Counted from the first letter of the stretch, positions 15,769 to 25,425 are shown. The stretch: DNA of 64,000 nucleotides from Absicoccus porci (GCF_003725415.1 NZ_RJQC01000003.1:157861-221860); one strand, 5' to 3'. The notes: generated by a model not told the origin, from the letters alone. Made by a program: numbers and translations.

Positions 15769-17520
15769 ATGGAACTTGTGAACTTTACTGAAGATGAACA
15801 TTTAAAAACATTGAATCATTCTTGTGCGCATTTGATGGCGCAAGCTGTTCGTCATATTTGGCCAGATGCCAAATTCTGGGTTGGACCAGTTGTTGAAGAA
15901 GGATTCTATTACGATATGGATCTTGGTGATCATAACATTACCGACGAAGATTTAGATAAGATCACAAAAGAGATGAAGAAATGTGCGAAATCCGATAAGC
16001 GCATCGTTCGTCAGGAAATTACTCGAGAAGAAGCTTTAGAACGTTTTAAAGATGATCCATATAAAATTGATTTGATTACTCGTATGCCTGAAGGTACGAA
16101 CATTTCCATGTATACGCAAGGTGATTTTACCGATTTATGTCGTGGACCTCATGTAGAGAGTACAAAGAAGTGTCGTTATTTTAAGTTGATGAAACATTCT
16201 GGTGCTTACTGGAAAGGTGATGTCAACAATAAAATGTTACAACGTATTTATGGTGTATGTTTCGATACAAAAGAAGATCTAGACAAATACCTGGAAGCTT
16301 TAGAGGAAGCAAAGAAACGTGATCACAAGAAAATTGGTCGTGAAATGGGCTTATTTATGATGTCTGAATTTGCACCTGGTATGCCATTCTTCCTTCCAGA
16401 TGGAATGATCCTTCAAAGACAATTGGAAGAATATTGGCATGAAGAACATGTCAAAGAAGGATATCAATTTGTTCGTACTCCAATCATGATGTCAAAAGAA
16501 TTGTGGGAGACATCCGGTCACTGGGGTCACTACAAACAGAATATGTATACTTCAAAAGTCGAAAATCGTGAATATGCGATCAAACCAATGAACTGTCCAG
16601 GTGCTGTCTTGGTTTACAACAACTCTTTGCATTCCTATAAAGATTTACCACTTCGATTAGCTGAAGAAGGACTTGTACATCGAAATGAAGCTTCTGGTGC
16701 CTTAAATGGATTGTTCCGTGTTCGTGAATTTACGCAAGATGATTCGCATATCTTTGTGACCGTTGATCAAATTGAAGATGAAGTAGGTCGTATCATTGCG
16801 TTGATTGATCGTATTTATAGTGTATTGGGATTAACTTACAATATTGAATTGTCCACTCGTCCAGAAAGCTATATTGGTGAATTAGATGTATGGGAAAAGA
16901 GTGAAAAAGCGTTGGCTGAAGCATGTCGTAAAGCAGGAAAAGACTTTGTCGTAAATCCTGGTGATGGTGCTTTCTATGGTCCAAAATTGGATTTCCATAT
17001 CAAAGATAGTTTGGGACGTATCTGGCAATGTGGTACGGTTCAATTGGATATGAACTTACCTGGACGTTTTGGTGCTGTGTATGTGGATAAAGATGGTTCT
17101 CGTAAGACACCTATCATGTTGCATCGTGTTGTCTTTGGTTCATTCGAACGTTTTATTGGAATCTTGACTGAACATTTTGCTGGTCATTTCCCATTGTGGA
17201 TGGCACCTCATCAATTGGTCGTCATTCCCGTTCATCAGGAAAAACATTTAGCGTATGCGAAGAAAGTACAAGAAGCTTTGAAAACCAAAGGATTACGTGT
17301 TGATTTAGATGATCGTAATGAAAAATTAGGTTATCGTGTCCGTGAAGCACAAATCAAACATATCAATTATCAATTGGTTGTTGGTGATGGTGAAATGGAA
17401 GCCAATACGGTAACGATTCGAAAGAGTGGTTCTCGTAAATCAGAAACGTTATCTTTGGAAGATGCAATTCAACGATTTGTTGCAGAAGTTGATAATAAAG
17501 AATTATTTAAAGCTGAATAG
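15769..17520 (+). CDS. thrS: Threonyl-tRNA synthetase lacking the N-terminal TGS domain
   Basis: This class II synthetase charges tRNA-Thr. The protein begins almost directly with the editing domain: HSCAH (17-21) and CRGPH are the zinc/editing motifs. The catalytic core (MNCPGAV cysteine, motif 2 VHRNEASGALNGLFRVREF, motif 3 region HRVVFGSFERFIGILTE) and the anticodon-binding domain follow. At 583 residues it is about 55-60 short of the usual form, matching loss of the TGS domain. The ATG at 15769 has AGGAGG ahead and sits right behind the T-box terminator, so no upstream extension is possible. Confidence 0.95.
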   Translation: MELVNFTEDEHLKTLNHSCAHLMAQAVRHIWPDAKFWVGPVVEEGFYYDMDLGDHNITDEDLDKITKEMKKCAKSDKRIVRQEITREEALERFKDDPYKIDLITRMPEGTNISMYTQGDFTDLCRGPHVESTKKCRYFKLMKHSGAYWKGDVNNKMLQRIYGVCFDTKEDLDKYLEALEEAKKRDHKKIGREMGLFMMSEFAPGMPFFLPDGMILQRQLEEYWHEEHVKEGYQFVRTPIMMSKELWETSGHWGHYKQNMYTSKVENREYAIKPMNCPGAVLVYNNSLHSYKDLPLRLAEEGLVHRNEASGALNGLFRVREFTQDDSHIFVTVDQIEDEVGRIIALIDRIYSVLGLTYNIELSTRPESYIGELDVWEKSEKALAEACRKAGKDFVVNPGDGAFYGPKLDFHIKDSLGRIWQCGTVQLDMNLPGRFGAVYVDKDGSRKTPIMLHRVVFGSFERFIGILTEHFAGHFPLWMAPHQLVVIPVHQEKHLAYAKKVQEALKTKGLRVDLDDRNEKLGYRVREAQIKHINYQLVVGDGEMEANTVTIRKSGSRKSETLSLEDAIQRFVAEVDNKELFKAE

Positions 17521-17526
17521 TGAATG

Positions 17527-17557
17527 ATCAGATCCATTTTTATGGATCTGATTTTTT
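17527..17557 (+). terminator. Intrinsic terminator of thrS
   Basis: Perfect 11-bp stem ATCAGATCCAT / ATGGATCTGAT with loop TTTT and a T-run. Confidence 0.95.
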
Positions 17558-17583
17558 AAGCACTTTAGTGTTGACAGTGCTAA
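17557..17583 (+). promoter_or_regulatory. CIRCE operator 1 (HrcA binding site)
   Basis: TAAGCACTT-N9-CAGTGCTAA matches the CIRCE consensus TTAGCACTC-N9-GAGTGCTAA with three mismatches and exact spacing. It overlaps the groE -35 box. Confidence 0.8.
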
Positions 17584-17598
17584 ATGTTGTGATATACT
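17571..17598 (+). promoter_or_regulatory. groESL promoter
   Basis: TTGACA (17571-17576) and TATACT (17593-17598) with a 16-base spacer, lying between two CIRCE operators. This gives HrcA two positions from which to block RNA polymerase. Confidence 0.85.
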
Positions 17599-17602
17599 AC
17601 AG

Positions 17603-17629
17603 TTAGCAATTGAAATAGACAAGTGCTAA
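17603..17629 (+). promoter_or_regulatory. CIRCE operator 2 (HrcA binding site)
   Basis: TTAGCAATT-N9-AAGTGCTAA also matches CIRCE with three mismatches and exact spacing. It lies downstream of the -10 box, over the expected transcription start, and ends just before the ribosome site AAGGAGG. Confidence 0.82.
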
Positions 17630-17645
17630 AAAGGAGGATGCTAGT

Positions 17646-17906
17646 ATGATTAAACCTTTACATGATTTTGTTTTATTGAAAAAAGAAAAAGAAGAAAAGA
17701 CTACCGCAAGTGGTATCATCTTGACGAGTGGCAAAGAAAAATCAAAATTTGCTGTCGTTGAAGAAATTGGATCTGGCGTTGAAAAACCAGATTATGCCAA
17801 GGGCGATAAAGTCTTATTTAAAGAATATGCCGGAACCAATATCAAAATTGATGACGAAGAATATGTCGTTATTAAAGATGAAGATATTATTGCAGTGAAT
17901 CGATAG
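17646..17906 (+). CDS. groES: Co-chaperonin GroES
   Basis: GroES forms the heptameric lid of the GroEL folding chamber. The sequence opens IKPLHDFVLLKK, has the mobile loop around residues 16-32 (EKTTASGIILTSGKEK), and the roof and core strands (GDKVLFKEYAGTNIKIDDEEYVVIKDEDIIAV). At 86 residues it is slightly shorter than the usual 94-97. It is co-transcribed with groEL 18 bases downstream and controlled by the two CIRCE sites. Confidence 0.96.
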   Translation: MIKPLHDFVLLKKEKEEKTTASGIILTSGKEKSKFAVVEEIGSGVEKPDYAKGDKVLFKEYAGTNIKIDDEEYVVIKDEDIIAVNR

Positions 17907-19538
<1,632 letters not shown>

Positions 19539-19545
19539 TCGATTC

Positions 19546-19578
19546 AAGAAGGACTCATTGAAATGAGTTCTTCTTTTT
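19546..19578 (+). terminator. Intrinsic terminator of groESL
   Basis: Stem AAGAAGGACTCAT / ATGAGTTCTTCTT (one G-T pair) with a short loop and a T-run. Confidence 0.92.
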
Positions 19579-19605
19579 TTTATAATGTTTTCTGGTGATA
19601 TATAT

Positions 19606-20190
19606 ATGAAAACAATTTGGATAGCAACTTCCAATCCACATAAAGTGGAAGAATTTCAAACCATGTTGGGACCCAATGTTGAAGTAAAAAGTATGAAAGA
19701 TCTTGGACAAGAGGTTTCCATTGTGGAAGATGGAAAGACATTTGAAGAAAATGCATTAATTAAAGCACGAGCATTGTATAAGGTGATTCATCAGCCGGTC
19801 ATCAGTGATGATTCGGGTTTAGAAGTTGATGCTCTGGATAAAAAACCAGGGGTACATTCAGCTCGTTGGATGGGTGAAGACACGCCGTATACGATTAAAA
19901 ATCAAGCTATTATTGATGCTTTAAAGGATAAAAAAGATCGTTCGGCACGATTTGTTTGTGTGATTGCTTATATTGATGAAGATGGCAAAGAATATACGTA
20001 TCGAGGAACGATTGAAGGACAAATCAATGATAAGATCGTTGGTGCAAATGGTTTTGGCTATGATCCTATTTTCTATTATCCTCCTTTTCATACAACAACG
20101 GCCAATGTGAGTGAAGAATTAAAGAATAGTGTTTCCCATCGAGGAAATGCCTTAAAGGCTTTCTTAGCTGATTGGGGTGATAAATTATGA
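19606..20190 (+). CDS. rdgB: XTP/dITP diphosphatase (RdgB/HAM1 family)
   Basis: This house-cleaning enzyme hydrolyses non-canonical purine nucleoside triphosphates (dITP, XTP) so they are not built into DNA. The signatures IATSNPHKVEEF and VISDDSGLEVDAL ... PGVHSARW are clear, with SHRGNALK near the end. I prefer ATG 19606 (194 residues) because GGTGAT precedes it and the family starts at this point; an in-frame ATG lies at 19585. A TATAAT at 19580-19585 could be its -10 box. It overlaps trmL by 4 bases. Confidence 0.93.
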   Translation: MKTIWIATSNPHKVEEFQTMLGPNVEVKSMKDLGQEVSIVEDGKTFEENALIKARALYKVIHQPVISDDSGLEVDALDKKPGVHSARWMGEDTPYTIKNQAIIDALKDKKDRSARFVCVIAYIDEDGKEYTYRGTIEGQINDKIVGANGFGYDPIFYYPPFHTTTANVSEELKNSVSHRGNALKAFLADWGDKL

Positions 20191-20705
20191 TTCATGTTGT
20201 ATTGTATGAACCGGAAATACCAGGTAATACGGGAAATATTATTCGTACTTGTATGGCAACGAATAGTATCCTTCATTTGATTGAGCCTTTGGGATTTTCG
20301 TTAGATGAAAAACATCTACGTCGTGCTGGTATGGATTATGCGAAAGATTGTGATATTCGTATTCATAAGAATTGGGATGCTTTTGTGAAAGCCAATCCTG
20401 CGGATCATTATTATTATATGACACGTTATGGTAAAAAGGCGCCGAGTGAATTTGACTTTACAAAAGAAACAGGGGATATCTATCTAATATTAGGAAAAGA
20501 GAGTACGGGTATTGATCGTCGTATCTTAAAACATCATCAGGATACGTGTATGCGCTTGCCAATGGTGGCTCAAGCTCGTTCTTTAAATTTGTCAAATTGT
20601 GCAGCCATCATCGTTTATGAAGTGTTGCGACAATTAAATTATCCGGGATTATCAACGACCGAAGTTCTCAAGGGAGAGGATTTTTTGGACACGATTCCGG
20701 AATAA
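20187..20705 (+). CDS. trmL: tRNA (cytidine(34)-2'-O)-methyltransferase TrmL
   Basis: This SPOUT-class enzyme methylates the 2'-O of the wobble base in tRNA-Leu isoacceptors using SAM. The start MIHVVLYEPEIPGNTGNIIRTC is diagnostic, and the trefoil-knot motifs ILGKESTGID and MRLPMVAQARSLNLSNCAAIIVYEVLRQ are intact. The 172-residue length is typical. It is translationally coupled to rdgB. Confidence 0.93.
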   Translation: MIHVVLYEPEIPGNTGNIIRTCMATNSILHLIEPLGFSLDEKHLRRAGMDYAKDCDIRIHKNWDAFVKANPADHYYYMTRYGKKAPSEFDFTKETGDIYLILGKESTGIDRRILKHHQDTCMRLPMVAQARSLNLSNCAAIIVYEVLRQLNYPGLSTTEVLKGEDFLDTIPE

Positions 20706-20708
20706 TAG

Positions 20709-20766
20709 GTAGACAAAAGTTAAGAAATGACTAAATGTATATCATTTGTAAACGTTTGTCTATTTT
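20709..20766 (+). terminator. Possible terminator hairpin of trmL
   Basis: TAGACAAAAGTT (20710-20721) pairs with AACGTTTGTCTA (20751-20762) with one mismatch. An inner stem AAATGA / TCATTT is nested in the loop, and TTTTGGGATTTT follows. The T-run is weak, so a regulatory hairpin is an alternative. Confidence 0.4.
20736..20752 (+). promoter_or_regulatory. Possible WalR-type box
   Basis: TGTATA-N5-TGTAAA fits the WalR (YycF) direct repeat TGTWAH-N5-TGTWAH at 11 of 12 positions. It lies about 200 bases upstream of a wall-hydrolase-like gene, the usual kind of WalR target. It overlaps the hairpin described for trmL. walRK is not in this window. Confidence 0.3.
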
Positions 20767-20812
20767 GGGATTTTACTTTAAATATGGATTAAAATCACAC
20801 ATTTTTACATAA

Positions 20813-20854
20813 TTTTTTGAAATCCCCTTTAAATAAAGGGGATATTTCAAAAAA
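20813..20854. repeat. Long imperfect palindrome upstream of the wall-protein gene
   Basis: TTTTTTGAAAT-CCCCTTT pairs with AAAGGGG-atATTTCAAAAAA, leaving a 2-base bulge and a 4-base loop. It has A residues rather than T residues on its 3' side, so it does not read as an intrinsic terminator on either strand. It may be an operator or an RNA structure in a long leader. Confidence 0.6.
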
Positions 20855-20955
20855 TGATTCCCAAAATTGTGTGAAACCTTTCCGGAATGATTCGGTGAAA
20901 TTTGCGACAACCGGAAACTTATGATAACCTTGGAGATGTTTAAGAGGTGATTTAG

Positions 20956-22428
20956 ATGAAATTTATCGAAAAACATAACAAACTACTTGCTGTAGCGTTA
21001 TGTGCTGCCAGCATGGGTTCAGTTGCTCAAACCATCAAAGCATTTGAACTAAAACCAGGATGGCATGGCGAAGGTAAAAATCGTTACTATATTCAAGCTT
21101 CTGATCGTAAAGAGGCCACTGGATTGACCCAAGTTAACAACGACCTTTACTATTTCGATGAAAAAGGTGATATGCAATTTGGTTGGCAAACCGTTGCTAA
21201 TAAAACATATTACTTCAAATCGAATGGTACAGCCGCTACAGGAAAGACCGTAGTCTCTGGCGAAACGTACAATTTTGAAAAAACAGGTACTTTACGTCAA
21301 GGTTGGTCTAAAGACAAAAAATCTTATTATGATGATAATGGTTTCAAGAAAACCAATGCTCTAGTTACAGATGGAGATTCAACATATTACTTTGATCAAG
21401 ATGGTCAAGTAAAAACTGGTTGGGTTGAAATCGATGGACAAAAATACTATTTTGATGAAAATGGTAAACGTGTTACAAACACGGAAATGGATATTGATGG
21501 AACAACATATGCCTTCAATGAAGATGGTACATTGAAGACAGGTTGGTCGAATGATGGTAATGCTTATTTCCAAGATGGAACAAAGGTTACTGGATATCAA
21601 CAAATTGATGGTAATGCTTATTTCTTCGGTGATGACGGTAATAAAGTTGTCAACGGTGAAAAAGTTGCCGATGAGTATTACACAGATGAAAATGGTGTAA
21701 TTGTTGATACACAAACAGCTATTGATGAACGTGCTGCTGCTGAAGCTGCTCAAAAGGCTGCTGAAGAAGCTGCTGCTAAACAAGCTGCCGAAGAAGCTGC
21801 TGCACAACAACAAGCTGCCCAAGAACAAGCAGCACAAGAACAAGCTGCTGCACAACAACAGGCCGCTGCACAACAACAAGCTGCAGCGCAGCAACAAGCC
21901 ACACAACAAGCTTCTACAACAACGAATACAGTATCAAATGCTGATACATCCAATACAGCATCGAATACAACAGTTGTTGATAACACAACAGCAAATACAA
22001 GTACAACTACAAATACAAGTACTGCAACGAACACAGCAACCAATACAAGTACTGCAACGAATACAAATACGGCTGCTAATACAAGTTCTACAACAACAAA
22101 TACATCAACAAGTACAAATTCTTCAAAATCAGCTGCTATTGCTGCAGCCGCACTTTCACAAATCGGTGTTAGTCAAGACTGTACGATGTTAGTTACGAAC
22201 TCTCTAGCTGCTGCTGGAATTAGTTTCCATGGATGGCCTGAAGATTATTTATCATTAGGTACCGTAACAAGTAACCCAGTGCCAGGTGATATCATTGTTT
22301 ACCAAGGTCACGTTGCTGTTTATGTTGGTAATGGACAAGCTGTACATGGTGGATGGAATGGATCAACGACTGTTCTTACTTCAGTCAATTGTTCTCAACC
22401 ATTTATCGCTTACGTTCATATTAACTAG
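20956..22428 (+). CDS. Secreted wall-binding repeat protein with C-terminal NlpC/P60-like domain
   Basis: A signal peptide (about residues 1-29) starts the 490-residue protein. Residues about 30-255 hold roughly nine or ten 20-residue cell-wall-binding repeats of the choline/glucan-binding type (for example YYFDEKGDMQFGW, KYYFDENGKRV). A charged Ala/Glu/Gln-rich, probably helical stretch follows (about 258-320), then a Thr/Asn/Ser-rich linker (about 322-390). The last 95 residues look like an NlpC/P60-type cysteine peptidase: Cys409 in QDCTMLV, His452 in GHVAVYVGNG and His464. It probably cuts or remodels peptidoglycan at the surface. It may be WalR-controlled. Confidence 0.82.
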   Translation: MKFIEKHNKLLAVALCAASMGSVAQTIKAFELKPGWHGEGKNRYYIQASDRKEATGLTQVNNDLYYFDEKGDMQFGWQTVANKTYYFKSNGTAATGKTVVSGETYNFEKTGTLRQGWSKDKKSYYDDNGFKKTNALVTDGDSTYYFDQDGQVKTGWVEIDGQKYYFDENGKRVTNTEMDIDGTTYAFNEDGTLKTGWSNDGNAYFQDGTKVTGYQQIDGNAYFFGDDGNKVVNGEKVADEYYTDENGVIVDTQTAIDERAAAEAAQKAAEEAAAKQAAEEAAAQQQAAQEQAAQEQAAAQQQAAAQQQAAAQQQATQQASTTTNTVSNADTSNTASNTTVVDNTTANTSTTTNTSTATNTATNTSTATNTNTAANTSSTTTNTSTSTNSSKSAAIAAAALSQIGVSQDCTMLVTNSLAAAGISFHGWPEDYLSLGTVTSNPVPGDIIVYQGHVAVYVGNGQAVHGGWNGSTTVLTSVNCSQPFIAYVHIN

Positions 22429-22435
22429 TCGATAC

Positions 22436-22462
22436 AAAGAGGACTTCGGTCCTCTTTTTTTT
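22436..22462 (+). terminator. Intrinsic terminator of the wall-protein gene
   Basis: Perfect stem AAAGAGGAC / GTCCTCTTT with a UUCG tetraloop and a T-run. Confidence 0.96.
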
Positions 22463-22479
22463 ATCAGAGGAAAAAGTAA

Positions 22480-23679
22480 ATGAAATATATTGAAACAGAT
22501 AAATTTAATCATGTGAGTGTATCCATTCGCTCTATTTTTGACTTGGATATTCATACGATAACGACCATGAATCTATTATGTATTATGATGAAAAAACAAA
22601 CGGAGAAATATCCAGATCCATCTTTATTTACGTGTGCTTTAGCCGATACCTACGGTATTCGTATTGGGGTGGGCCTTTCCGCGTATGGCAAACAATTGGT
22701 CATGGACATTCGAATGAATGCGATTGAAACACGATGGATACCGGATAAAAGCTATCAAAAGCAAGCACAAGATTTATTGGATCAGGTAATTTACCATCCC
22801 TGCTTTACAATGGCTTCGCTTTCTCAGGCAAAAATGCAGTTAAAAAATCGCTTACGTACACAAATGGATGACCCTAACACTATTGCTTTATTAGATGCAT
22901 TCTCCATGTTGGCACCACATTCCATTTCTATCCCTGTTCAAGGACAAATCAATGATATAGATGCGGTGACACTATCGGACATTCATCAAGCTTATGAGAT
23001 GTATCAAAAAGCAAAAAAACATGTGTATATTGTTGGAAAACCGGATCAAGAATTATATGACTATCTCGATCAATTGGATTCCCATAGGGCGATTCAATCC
23101 AATTTTGAATTATTAACAGATACGCCATTACAGACAAAAAGCCAAACACGAGATATTTCACAAACAAGTCTAACGCAAGTGTATACCAATCACGTTTGTG
23201 TCGATGATCCACTTTATTATCCATTGCTGGTCACGAATTCCATTTTAGGACAATCACCAAGTAGTCTTTTATTTACAAACATTCGTGAAAAGCATAGCTA
23301 CTGTTATTCTATATACAGTACGATCATTCGCTTTGATGGGGCATTGATTATTTCAACAGGTTTTCGCAATCAATATTATGAACAAGTTGTATCGTTGATT
23401 AACGAACAGATAGAAATTCTACAAAAGGGACTATTTGATGAAGCATTACTTTCCAGTGCAAAGAAAGATTTGATCGATGGTTTAATCAGTGGCCAAGATA
23501 GTTCATTTAGTATCATTGAACAAGCCTACTTGGATGATTTGATGCATCGAAATATGGAATTAAAAGATCGTGTTGCATCCATAAATACGATCACAAAAGA
23601 AGGAATCATGGCGGTCAGTACCAATCTGCATTTGGTTGCGCAATCTATTGTGAAGGAGGATAAACATGAAACAGTTTAA
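22480..23679 (+). CDS. M16-family peptidase-like protein, non-catalytic partner (YmfF-like)
   Basis: The 399-residue protein has the fold pattern of M16 (insulinase-type) peptidases but no HxxEH zinc motif, as in the YmfF-type partner of a two-protein M16 complex. Recognisable regions are the YYPLLVTNSILGQSPSSLLFTNIREKHSYCYSIYS segment of the C-terminal half and the repeated helical domain. It overlaps the next gene, which keeps the catalytic motif, by 14 bases. Together they probably form a cytoplasmic peptide-degrading heterodimer; the substrate is unknown. Confidence 0.82.
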   Translation: MKYIETDKFNHVSVSIRSIFDLDIHTITTMNLLCIMMKKQTEKYPDPSLFTCALADTYGIRIGVGLSAYGKQLVMDIRMNAIETRWIPDKSYQKQAQDLLDQVIYHPCFTMASLSQAKMQLKNRLRTQMDDPNTIALLDAFSMLAPHSISIPVQGQINDIDAVTLSDIHQAYEMYQKAKKHVYIVGKPDQELYDYLDQLDSHRAIQSNFELLTDTPLQTKSQTRDISQTSLTQVYTNHVCVDDPLYYPLLVTNSILGQSPSSLLFTNIREKHSYCYSIYSTIIRFDGALIISTGFRNQYYEQVVSLINEQIEILQKGLFDEALLSSAKKDLIDGLISGQDSSFSIIEQAYLDDLMHRNMELKDRVASINTITKEGIMAVSTNLHLVAQSIVKEDKHETV

Positions 23680-24925
23680 TATGATTGTAAAAGAAGAAAC
23701 ACTGGACAATGGATTGCATGTCATTTTGGTTAAAAAGCCAGGATACTATCGCTCTTTATTTATGCTTGCTGTCAATGCGGGAGGATTTGATATTGAACAA
23801 CAGTATAATGACTTACACTTACATCACCGGTCAGGGTGTGCTCATTTTCTCGAACATCAAATGTTTCGACTAGATGGTCAAGATGTCACCAATCAATTTG
23901 CGCAAATGCAAGCCAGTACGAATGCATTTACTACCAATAATAAAACAGCTTATTATTTTCAAACTACGGCAGATATCGAAGCACCATTAAACTTATTGTG
24001 TGATTTTGTAGAAGAATTAGATATTGATACAAAATCTGTCAACAAGGAAAAAGGGATTATTCTTAGTGAATACGATATGTATCAACAACAACCGGAACAA
24101 CGATTGTTTAAAGAAACATGGAAAAGTTTATATGTGAATCATCCTCTTCGCTACGATGTATTAGGTACACCGGAAGATATTTCTAATATGCGTGTTGAAG
24201 ACTTATCCACTTTCTATCATTATAATTATGATCCTTCAAAATTAACTTTGGTCGGAATTACCGGCCAGGATATTGACAAGATCATGGACATTATTAAAGA
24301 AAATCAAACACGTCATCCATCCTTATTAAATGGTGAAGTGAAACGAATCATTCATTCGGAACCAGATTCTTGTGCACGTTCCGAATTTTCCTGTGCAATG
24401 GACATTTCTACACCTTTTGTATGTGTTGGCTATAAAGAAAAGACAGAAACAGATATCCATTTGGCCATAAAAAAAGATCAATGTATCCAAATGGCTTTAG
24501 ATGCAGCCATGACCTCATTAAATCCTACCTATCAAACTTGGTTAGATAATGAAATCATGACAAATATCAATGGAGCCGAATGTGATTTCAATGTTGATCA
24601 CAGTGCTATCCTATATTATGCGCAAACGCATCATCCAGACGCTTATATAAAAATGATCGATGCAATGAGTAAAGAATTTTCCAAAGGAATGGATCCATCC
24701 ATTTTTAAAGCATTAAAAGCACGTGCTATTGCACAAATGATTCGAGGATTTGATTCCTTTGAAAATTTAGCCGTAGAATTATTAGAGGCCCATATTTCTG
24801 GCTATGATTATTGGAAGCAATATGAGATGATCACAAACTTAGAAGTGGAACAAATCAATGCTTATCTTCAAACTTTGGATCTTGAACATCCCACAATAAC
24901 AACGATTCAACCAAAAAATATGTAA
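23666..24925 (+). CDS. M16-family zinc metallopeptidase (YmfH-like)
   Basis: The catalytic member of the pair, 419 residues. The zinc motif is HFLEH (60-64), in SGCAHFLEHQMF. A downstream acidic stretch, KEKGIILSEYDMY, supplies the third ligand. NAFTTNNKTAYYFQTT is also typical of M16 proteins. The gene is co-translated with the non-catalytic partner and followed by a terminator. In Bacilli such pairs sit near ymfD-ymfM and may process small peptides; a role here is inference. Confidence 0.87.
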   Translation: MKQFNMIVKEETLDNGLHVILVKKPGYYRSLFMLAVNAGGFDIEQQYNDLHLHHRSGCAHFLEHQMFRLDGQDVTNQFAQMQASTNAFTTNNKTAYYFQTTADIEAPLNLLCDFVEELDIDTKSVNKEKGIILSEYDMYQQQPEQRLFKETWKSLYVNHPLRYDVLGTPEDISNMRVEDLSTFYHYNYDPSKLTLVGITGQDIDKIMDIIKENQTRHPSLLNGEVKRIIHSEPDSCARSEFSCAMDISTPFVCVGYKEKTETDIHLAIKKDQCIQMALDAAMTSLNPTYQTWLDNEIMTNINGAECDFNVDHSAILYYAQTHHPDAYIKMIDAMSKEFSKGMDPSIFKALKARAIAQMIRGFDSFENLAVELLEAHISGYDYWKQYEMITNLEVEQINAYLQTLDLEHPTITTIQPKNM

Positions 24926-24932
24926 ATAAATA

Positions 24933-24971
24933 AAAAAATTGCAGTTTACAGTATATAAACTGCATTTTTTT
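24933..24971 (+). terminator. Intrinsic terminator of the M16 peptidase pair
   Basis: Stem TGCAGTTTA / TAAACTGCA flanked by A-run and T-run, so it could act on both strands. Confidence 0.88.
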
Positions 24972-25045
24972 ATTGTTTTTACGTAATTTATCTTCGTTTG
25001 CTTAAAAATTCATTTCTATTTACTATATGGACGAAGGCAGGTGAT

Positions 25046-25087
25046 ATGAAATGGTACATTACCATTACCGGATACGTTAGGAGGTAA
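25046..25087 (+). CDS. Possible 13-residue leader peptide (MKWYITITGYVRR)
   Basis: An ATG behind GGCAGGTGAT opens a 13-codon frame whose last codons and stop (AGG AGG TAA) are themselves the ribosome site of the following SSB-like gene. Translation of the small frame would thus cover and then release that site, which suggests coupling. It is short, so chance is possible. No attenuator hairpin is seen. Confidence 0.3.
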   Translation: MKWYITITGYVRR

Positions 25088-25092
25088 ATTTT

Positions 25093-25425
25093 ATGAATCT
25101 TTTTTGTATTGTTGGATGTATTGAAGAATTACCATCATTAAAAGAAACAGCTACAGGTGTTAAAACATGCAGTGTCATGATGAAAGTAGATCGTCCATTC
25201 GCTAATTCAGAAGGCATATACGAACAAGATTTGATTCAAGTGGAAGTTTGGCGAGGCTTGGCCGAAACCTTGTGTGCACGTACACATGTTGGTGATTGTC
25301 TTGCCATCAAAGGTCGAATTGCTTCACGTCGTTATGATAAAGAAGATAAAACCTACTATAACTACGCGTTCGTGGCAGAAAAAATCGACTTCTTATCCAA
25401 AAAATTGGGAACAAACGAAAGGTAG
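25093..25425 (+). CDS. Short single-stranded DNA-binding (SSB-like) OB-fold protein
   Basis: The 110-residue protein has the SSB pattern: NLFCIVGCIEELP at the start, DLIQVEVWRGLAETL in the middle and GDCLAIKGRIASRRY for the strand L45 region. It ends KKLGTNER and lacks both the flexible linker and the acidic tip (DDDIPF-type) through which housekeeping SSB recruits partners. It is also not beside rpsF/rpsR, where the main ssb normally sits. It may be a paralogue used in competence or repair. AGGAGG lies 6 bases ahead of the ATG and inside a possible leader frame. Confidence 0.8.
   Translation: MNLFCIVGCIEELPSLKETATGVKTCSVMMKVDRPFANSEGIYEQDLIQVEVWRGLAETLCARTHVGDCLAIKGRIASRRYDKEDKTYYNYAFVAEKIDFLSKKLGTNER

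Noticed and set aside
15570..15791. 73-residue frame across the thrS leader
   Set aside because: It coincides with the T-box and its terminator and has no protein-like features.
21760..21905. Possible CRISPR-like short repeats
   Set aside because: The repeats are in-frame Ala/Gln codons without spacers; no CRISPR array or cas gene is seen in the window.
21379..22192. Long frames on other strands or frames over the wall-protein gene
   Set aside because: They consist of repeated Ser/Leu/Cys or Gln/Leu/Asn from the low-complexity linker codons.
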